Source: Auxenochlorella pyrenoidosa
Taxonomy: Eukaryota; Chlorophyta; Trebouxiophyceae; Chlorellales; Chlorellaceae
NCBI GenBank assembly: GCA_001430745.1
Contig: KQ482032.1
Span: forward strand, 1,616,411 to 1,635,054
DNA: 18,644 bases
Direction: 5' to 3'
Numbering within the stretch: position 1 is the stretch's first letter; the number at the start of each line of letters is the position of its first letter. The notes under the pieces were generated by a model. The model worked only from the letters and a program-made list of their open reading frames with translations. It did not search any database and was not told where the DNA came from. Of the stretch, positions 8,876 to 16,143 are shown piece after piece. The translations under genes were made by a program, and so were the position numbers.

Positions 8876-11800
8876 GTGAGCTGCTCCCCGCAACGGTCCA
8901 GCCTCAAGAGCTGCAGAGTGGTCTCCAGAATGAAGATCCCAGGCCCTTCTGGCAGCCTGTTCCTCTGATGGCGCCAGCAAGGCTTGCTATGCTTGCTGCA
9001 CAGACAATGCATGCCCTGATGCCCACCGTGGTGTTCGCAGACATGCAAGCCTGCTGTGTCCGCTGCCTGCAGGGGAGGTGGCCCATCGCCGTGAGCACCG
9101 CAAGCGGGGCTTGCGTGTTGGCCGTCGAACTGGCACTTGCATAGCAAAACCAAGGAGCGATTGATTTGCGTTGCAGCTTGCAACGTGGCTGGGGACTTTT
9201 CTGCAGGGGGGTTCATGCCATACTTGTCCGCCTGGGCATGTGCCTGCCCTCCGCCTGCAGGTATAAGGGCAGGCCTGGCAGGCCACGCATCCGTGATATC
9301 ACCGGAGACGCCGCCTCTCAGGTGGGCTGCGTGGTGCTCAACTAACCCGCCGAGTGTCACCAGCACCAGACGTTTTATATGACAAGCACAGTCCAGCTAC
9401 CTTGCACGGTGCTGCCTGCCACTCGCTCGCGGCTATGTCACATGCTGCGGGCGCCCCGCTGCAGGTCAACATCATTGCCAACCCTCCGCGCTACACTGGA
9501 GGCTTCCGTGAGCTCCAAGCTTGACTGAACTGCATCCAGCTTGCCAACACTCCTGCACAACAGTACTGTAGCCTGCTGTGTTGCAACACCTGCATACGCC
9601 AGCTGGTTCTAGCTAGGTACCTCGCTGGTATTAACTGGCAGGGACCTGAGCTAGGATCTGTGCTGCCTGGATCCCCGCCTGTGCAGCCATCCTGTCATAT
9701 CGGGTCACGGCCACCCCCAGGGGCGGCGGCGGCACCATTATCATCGAGGGCGTTGGGTTTGTGGTCATTGGTAGCAACCAGGTGCGCAGCGGCATAGCGA
9801 CTGCCCATCAGGCCCCGCACATGCATGCCTTGAAGCTTTGGGAATGGGCCGCCAACCTGCACCAGCCCTCCTGCCTCTCTCCCACTCTTGCTGGCGTCCA
9901 TACCAGGGGGGCTTCCTGCATTGCTGCATTCCATAACATGTCCACATTTTCACACGGAGGTGCTCACATGCTATTGGGTTGCTTGGTGCCCCATCCCTGC
10001 TGCTGCAGATCCAGCTGTCGCTGCCTGCGACGCGCTTTGATTTGAACAACATTCAGTTCCTCTGGACCATCACCGCCAGGAACCAGAATGGCTATGGCCT
10101 CCGCAGCAGGGCCTACCGCTGGCCGGGCAGGTGAGGGCAGGGCCAGAGTGCTGCGGCCTGGGAGCAGTGAGCCAGCGCTGGGCTGCTGAGCTGTGGTCAC
10201 AGTCCTGAATTGATGGTCTTGAGCGTGGTGCTACAGCACCCAGCCGGGGATGCAACCTGCTTGCATGCGTATGCTCAGACAGGCCGTGCTGGCCATCCAA
10301 CATCTCAGGCTGACCCCCATAGGCTTGCGCACCTCGGTTCCAGAGTCATGTGCCTGCAATGTGCCGAGACACCAATATCCCTCTGCCTGTGCTGCAGGGA
10401 CCTGCCGTCAGCCCCCACCATCACCAACATCCAGTCCCTGCTCACGGGGGGTGTGCCAGGCAACATCCAGATCACAGCAGTGCCACCCTCTGACACTGGC
10501 GGCTCGGGTGCGAGCCCAGCACCGCGCAGGCGGAGCGGGTCTGGGTGCGAGCTGGGGAGCAGCCCCTGGCGGCCAGCCTATCCGCGCTGCTCCGCGACGC
10601 CCACCCACCTGCGCTGTCCTCTCCACACGCCTGCCTGCCTGCAGGCATCCGCAGCTACTCGGTGTGGGCAGACCCGGTGGGCAGCGGGCGCACCATCTAC
10701 CAGAGCGGGCTCACGTACACGACAGTCGGCAGCGAGGCAAGAGCGGGGGCGGCAGCTTGTGGATGGAGGCGGGCAGCAGGGGGGCGGGCTTGTTCAGCAC
10801 CTCCCACTGCATGGCGCCATGCCTCATGAGACACCTGCTGCGCGGAGCGAAGCCGCTTTGTCCCACATGGCAGCATGAGCAAGCACCTGGAGCGGCTCGC
10901 CTCCCAACATCAAGCCCCACCCAGCTGCTCCTGCTCCTGCCTGCCGACAGTGGGTCCAGAGCCCCTCCCTTCCCCCTGCAGATCTCCGTGCTGGTCTCCC
11001 AGGCAGTGTTCAACATCAGCGGGGAGCGCGCCGAGTGGACCCTGGCGGCGCAGAACGCCGTGGGGCTGGGCCGCGAGAGCGACCCCTACCTCTGGCCCAC
11101 CACGTGAGCCCTCGCTAGCGCTGCTGCAGGCGCTCTCAGCCCAGTCTTCCCCCTGCCCTCGCTTGCCATACTGCCTGGCCAAACCTTTGCCAGGGTCGGG
11201 ATGGCATGTCTCTGAGGGCAGGCGAAGCTCATGCAAGCTCGATGCACAACCAAGAACGCCTGCCAGTCTGCCAGCAAGGAGGCCACACGGTTGTTGGGTC
11301 AGCCATGTGACTACAGCATGCCTTCCCCCACCCGGCTGCGCTGCAGAGGACTGGCCTCTGCCCCACGCATCTGGTACATTCGCTACGCAGCCACCGGCTC
11401 ACCCCTGCAGGTGGCCATCCTCGTCTATCCCCCCTCCGATGACGGTGGCTCTGGTGAGCGCAGGCAGGCAGGCCTGGCTGCTAGCAGGCAGCCACTTCCC
11501 TGGGAGGCGCCCAAAGCAATCCCATGGCGAATCCCTCCCTTGTCTTTGCAGCATGCCGACCACCATTGCGCTGCCCACGCTTTGCGTGTTGCTCGACTGC
11601 CCTTTGCCTGGCTGGCAGCTGGCGCTGGCCCGCTGCACAGACTGCCACAGCCTGGCTGACGGCCTTTGCCTCCCGCCTTGCTCCCCTGTCCACCGGAATG
11701 CCAGCCATTGAGCACTACAGCGTGTACGCCACGCCCGTCTGGGGCGGCAGTCCCATTGTGATCGACTACGTGGCGCCCATTTCCGAGGGGGACAAGGTGG

Positions 11801-13255
11801 GCGGCGCGGGGGTACAGCGCAGCATGCGCAACAGAGGCAGTCGCTCAGAGCGCTGCTTGCTTGGCATAGGGCAGGACAGAGTGCTGTCTGTACTGCTGAG
11901 TCAGGAGCAGCTGAAGTTCACGCGCTGTTCGTCGGTGGTCGCTTCTCTGCCGCCCTCTCGCCATCCAGTTTGCCTCCTACCTGTGATGCACCTGCAGGTC
12001 AAGCTGCTGGTGGATGCCAGCCTGTTCGACCTGCAGAACATGCAGGTGGGGATTGCTGCCACGGCAGCTCTTCTTGTTGCTGCATATCTGCCTCTGGTAG
12101 CTGGCTGTCCACTGGCAGTCCTGCAGGCTGCGGGCATGTGCCTGCCACTGAGCATACTGCAAGCCCGGCAGCCCCTGATGTGCTGCTGTGCTCAGGCAGC
12201 CTTATTTCTGCCACTCGGGCCTGTTTGTGTCCTGCAGTACTTGTGGGAGGTGGCGGCTGACAACGCTGCCGGGCTTGGCCCCTACTCCGGAGACTATACC
12301 TGGCCCCGCACGTGAGCTGCCACGTGTGCTGGGGCCGGCGATTTCGCACACCCGGGATGCACAGCGAGTGCCTTGCACACAGCTGGCGGGGCTGCATGGG
12401 ACCGCGCAAATTGTGCCAGCGCTCCCACCTGCCCGTGAGTCCAAAGCCAGGGTCGTCTGGCACCAATGCCTGCGCTCCCCTCTCGCCGCCTCCTTGCATC
12501 TGCCCCTTCACTCGCAGGGACACCCCCGACATGCCCGACATCACACGCATCTTCCGCGACATATCAGACCCCAGCTTCATCTACCTCAACGTCACCCAGC
12601 CAGACTGGTACACCGTGCTTCCGGGTCGGTGCCCGCCGGCTGTGCTCATTGCCTGGAGGCCCCGGCTCGGCCTGCCTACCTGGCAGCCAGAGCAAGCGAC
12701 CGCAGCCCTCGCCTGCCTGGCTGTGGGTCTGCTGAACGTGATGCCGCCACCCCGCTGGGGTCCTGCATGCCTTTGTCCATGCCACTGCTACTTCTGTTTC
12801 CTTACCCCAGTCAACTGCCCCCGCCCCGGCCCCCGCCACCCCCGCCACCCACCCTCGAGTGCAGACATCACCGCCTTTGACGTGCTGGTCCGCTCCAACC
12901 CCGCCTCCCCCAACCCACTGTGGTCGACGGAGGTCATCGCGCCAGACTTCACAGTGACTGGCAGCGCCTGGCCGGCCGCACAGGTGGGGGCAGCGCCCTG
13001 GGCAGCAGTCGGGCGCAAGGGCGCCGGCAGGCCCGGTGCCGAGCACGCACAGGGCCCGGCCCCTTTGCCTGGGATTCTGAGCAGCCGTTACATGCCGGCT
13101 CCTTGACTGGCCGCCTGGCTGGCCCGCCCTGGCAGGTGCTCATCCACGTCAGCCCCCCCGCCGTGTACCTGGCCGGCAGCCCCTACTCCTGGACCGTGCG
13201 CTCTAAGACCAGCCAGGACACCAGCCCCGAGAGCCAGCCGCTTCAGTACCCTTGA
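7661..13255 (+). CDS. Secreted six-cysteine-domain protein with four FN3-like repeats (complete; family not recognised)
   Basis: Twenty exons: 7661-7822, 8029-8058, 8205-8300, 8436-8481, 8591-8622, 8772-8875, 9261-9321, 9465-9507, 9687-9781, 10009-10130, 10398-10507, 10645-10736, 10982-11103, 11347-11453, 11705-11796, 11998-12045, 12238-12311, 12518-12624, 12865-12983, 13136-13255. The sum is 1782 nt, 593 residues, with consistent phases throughout. Residues 1-21 form a signal peptide (hydrophobic LLLAAVAAVLA then Ala-rich). Residues about 24-157 are a domain I cannot name, with cysteines at 28, 83, 94, 121, 130 and 155. Four FN3-like repeats follow (about 158-264, 265-372, 373-479, 480-593). 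There is no transmembrane segment or obvious GPI signal at the C-terminus, so a secreted or wall-associated protein is inferred. Sequons NIS and NVT are present. The start at 7661 is chosen for the signal peptide and GGCATGGC context. The partner protein and function are unknown. It is a tandem paralog of the gene at 14854. Confidence 0.8.
9261..10130 (+). other. FN3-like repeat 1 of the first paralog (exons 7-10)
   Basis: Strand-like blocks: PRIRDITGD, NPPRYTGGFPILSYRVTATP, IQLSLPA, FLWTITARNQNGYGL, ending YRWPG. The P-P-x-x-x-GG-x-I-x-x-Y core and the W-x-I-x-A-x-N-x-x-G block are the FN3 signature. The first exon of the cassette is split into 61 + 43 nt here. Confidence 0.7.
10398..11103 (+). 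other. FN3-like repeat 2 of the first paralog (exons 11-13)
   Basis: Blocks: APTITNIQ, AVPPSDTGGSGIRSYSVWADP, ISVLVSQ, EWTLAAQNAVGLGRES, ending LWPTT. Exon lengths are 110, 92 and 122 nt with phases 2-1-0-2. This is the clearest FN3 match of the set. Confidence 0.75.
10737..10981 (+). other. GC-AG intron after exon 12 of the first paralog
   Basis: Exon 12 ends GGC AGC GAG and the intron starts GCAAGA; the acceptor is CCCTGCAG. The equivalent introns in the other repeats (after 9781, 11796, 12983 and 16815) all start with GT in the same phase 0. This looks like a GT to GC donor change at a homologous site. Confidence 0.65.
11347..12311 (+). other. FN3-like repeat 3 of the first paralog (exons 14-17)
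   Basis: Blocks: SAPRIWYI, YPPSDDGGS, IEHYSVYATP, VKLLVDAS, YLWEVAADNAAGLGPYS, ending TWPRT. Exons are 107, 92, 48 and 74 nt; the last two sum to 122, the length of the undivided exon elsewhere. The acceptor before 11705 has a weak pyrimidine tract and is the least secure splice site here. Confidence 0.7.
12518..13255 (+). other. FN3-like repeat 4 of the first paralog (exons 18-20, C-terminal)
   Basis: Blocks: MPDITRIF, NVTQPDWYTVLPDITAFDVLVRS, FTVTGSAWPAAQ, VLIHVSPP, YSWTVRSKTSQDTSPES, ending LQYP-stop. It is the most diverged repeat. The P-P-x-D-x-GG turn is replaced, and the middle exon is longer (119 nt against 92-101). An N-glycosylation sequon NVT lies near the repeat start. Confidence 0.6.
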
Positions 13256-14853
13256 TAGCGGTGCGCGGCTGATGTGCATTGGTGGTGGGTTGGTGGGGTG
13301 GGTTGCCTCGCGGCGGGGGGGACGGGGGGACGGGGGGCGGGGGGGGGGCGGCGGCGGGGGACGGGGGTATTCTTGGACGTGTGCCAGGTTCCCGTGGGTT
13401 CAGATAGAGGTACCGGGGACAACAGGCAGGTGCCAAAAGCAGGGGTCGGAAAGGCACCCAGCAAGCGCAGTGCACAGCAGACTCCACAAGGCTGCATAGC
13501 CAGGAGGCAACCTGCCAGCAGGCACCTGTTGCTTTCATGCAAGGGTTGGGCAGCGCAGCCTAGGCTGGCAGCCGCAGCGCTTCAACTTGCCACCGCAGGA
13601 TTGTACAGCAAAGGATGCCAGCTAACACCGGCCTGCAAGCAGTGCTGATCAACCAGCACAGCGGACAGCGGTGTCATCAGCGGATTGAATACAGCAGCAT
13701 GCCAGACCAAGCACTGACGGTTAAGCCAGCGCTCTCTGCTCTTCTGCTGCAGGTGGCTGGGTCTGCCAACGACCGCATGACATGCAGACATGCAGCATGT
13801 ACATGCGATCAGGCCGGCGAGAGGGACCAAGGGAGAGCTGCTCTCCTTGCCTGAGCACCCCTTTGCCGCAGCACCCTCGAAGCCCTGCCTGCCTGGTGCC
13901 GCGGGGCGCCGTGCATCCCCTCCAACCCTGCTCCATCCCATCCTTGAACTCAACGCCCACCCTATCCCCTTTGAACTGGAACTCACGCATGCCATGCCCT
14001 AATTCAGTGGCCCTTCACCCGATTCCTCCCGTCGCACCACCTCCCCATGCGCTTGGTCCATCCCTCTACGCTTGCATTGCCCCCCTCCGGCATGTCTGTT
14101 CCACGCCCTCCTCAGACCGGACCTGCTGTACAGGCATCTATCCCTCGTGTTAGCATCTTACCTTAGGGACCAGACTGTCGTCTGGAGATCACAACCGCTG
14201 GGCCAGCTTGAGCAGGGCGTCAACGAGTGGTGCTGCAGTATCCACGCGGCTGCGCTGCGCTGGCAGCGGTGGGAGTGAGCCTTGTGCGGTTTGGCGGACA
14301 GTGCTTGCAGTCCGCGGCTGCCCTCTTTCGCCTGTACAACGGAAATGTTATGAGCACCAAAGTGGGGCTGCACTGCAGCTAGAATCAGCATGCACGGCAG
14401 TGTGGCTGCGGGTGCATTTTGAATCGCGGTGCCGCGCCGCCGCCCACCAGCACAGCCGCGAGTTCACCCTTCCCCCGCCTTCGCGCAAGCTCCGCCTGCT
14501 TGGGAGCAGGCTGATATAGGGAATGCGGCCGGGCGTGAGCTGGCGGGGCCCGGGTTGCTGATGATGGCCCTGAGCTGCCTCTCACCCACAAAGCCCCAAC
14601 GCTTTCCCATCGCTTGCTTCCAATTTCCGGCATCTACTCTGCAAAATCTACGATATAGCAAGCGGGCACGACAGGCACGAGCCCGCAGGGCGTCGACCAC
14701 TGGAGGACCACGCACCTTTCTCGCTGCTGTTGAATATCCTTTCCGAGCAATCCCGAGAGCGCTCTCACACTCCTGGGAGCTTCTGGGTCGCCGCACGAAG
14801 CCGGCGACAGCAGCTGTAGCCCTCTACCCTCTCGCACCACCGCTCCCGCCGCC
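13256..14853. other. Intergenic region between the two paralogs
   Basis: This 1.6-kb stretch should hold the 3' UTR of the first paralog and the promoter of the second. Apart from the G-rich tract it shows no conserved protein, RNA gene or mobile element. Two TATA-like strings, CTGATATAGG at 14511-14520 and CGATATAGC at 14651-14659, lie about 340 and 200 nt before the ATG at 14854; either is only a weak candidate. Confidence 0.55.
13281..13368 (+). repeat. G-rich tract downstream of the first paralog's stop (G-quadruplex candidate)
   Basis: It starts about 26 nt after the stop codon. The core 13311-13367 has at least six runs of five or more G separated by one to four bases. It should lie in the 3' UTR, where it could fold as RNA or DNA G-quadruplex. 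Confidence 0.75.
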
Positions 14854-16143
14854 ATGACAACAGAACGCTTTGTACTTCTAGCGGCGCTGGCCTCCCTGCT
14901 CGCGACTGCGGCGGCGCTGCAGGCGTGCACCTGGTCTGACACCTATCCCAAATGTGAGTGTACACTATGCGTTCTGAGCAGGTGTCGTGCTCTCTCGTAC
15001 AGACGCCACCCAGAAGGAGTGCCGCCACCTGCTGCGGCTATTTAAATTCACCTGCATTCTGCAAGCTTCGCCTGCAGACCAGATCATTCCCGCCAGCCGG
15101 CCTGGAGGCCAGAGCAAGTTCAAAGAGGTGGTCAGGGTGAGGGCAGCCTGGCGGCGCGGCCCCCACATAGCATGCCTGCCGCGCATGCTGCGGCTGCTTG
15201 GCTGCGCGGTCGTCCACGCCGGGACCTCCCCCCTGCTCCTCCGATCGCCAACGCGCCCGCTCCAGCGCCTGGCATGCAGGGCAACTTTGTGAATTTTGCG
15301 TACAAGCAGGCGGTGTCGCTGACCACCTTGCGCCTGCGCCGGGGCGGCTACATCTCAGACAGCTGCCGAGTGCTGTCCACCGTCAAGGAGCGCGGCTGCT
15401 ACGACAGCCGGGTCCCGGGCCACAAGGGGCGCCAGCTGTACGGGCGCTACGGTGAGGGGCACGGGGGTGGGAAGATACCCACCTGCCTGCCTGCCTGCCC
15501 GCTGGGCCAGGCTGGCTGCTCAACTTCTCCCATCCCGCCCCTGCCCGCCCCTGCCCTGCGCCCACCCCCAAACGTCACCCCTCCACAACCCACCTCACAC
15601 CCGCAGCCCTGCAGAACTGCCTCTGCACTGTAATGGCGCGCTGACCTGCACTGCCTGGCCTCCTCCTCTGCAGGCTTTCACTTCTCCGTGCTCTACTCCT
15701 GTCCGGTACGCCACTGCTGGCACTTTGCTGGCGCTGGGTGCCCCTGCCCTGGCCCGCCAGACAGGCTACTGTCAGCATCTATTGGACCATTTTTTGGCAA
15801 ATGCTGGCCCGGGGGCTTGCACACATCATCTGCCAGGGGCGAAGGCATTGATTCCGGGCGCCTCAGGGATTTGCCCACCCCGGCCCGTTGCACCATGCCC
15901 CTCTCCCCATGTGCAGACCAGCGCGCCAGTTTTTGACTGCAGCGTGCGCCTGTATACAACGCGCTACAACAGGCCATGGTGGGTGCGGGGGCGGTGCCTG
16001 TGGCCCGGGTCTTAGACACGCTTGCCTGGTGCTGTGTTGGCCTGCTGCCCTGCACCCTCGTTCCACTCACCCCGCTGGCCCTTTTTCTGGCGGACCGGTT
16101 GCAGGCACAAGAGCTTCTGGCGCTCACCCCTGGTGGACTGCAG
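14854..16143 (+). other. Signal peptide and six-cysteine N-terminal domain of the second paralog (exons 1-6)
   Basis: Cysteine gaps from the second to the sixth are 11, 27, 9 and 25 residues, identical to the first paralog; the first gap is 57 against 55. Exon 3 (172 nt) corresponds exactly to exons 2+3+4 (30+96+46) of the first paralog, and exon 4 (32 nt) to its exon 5. Confidence 0.72.
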
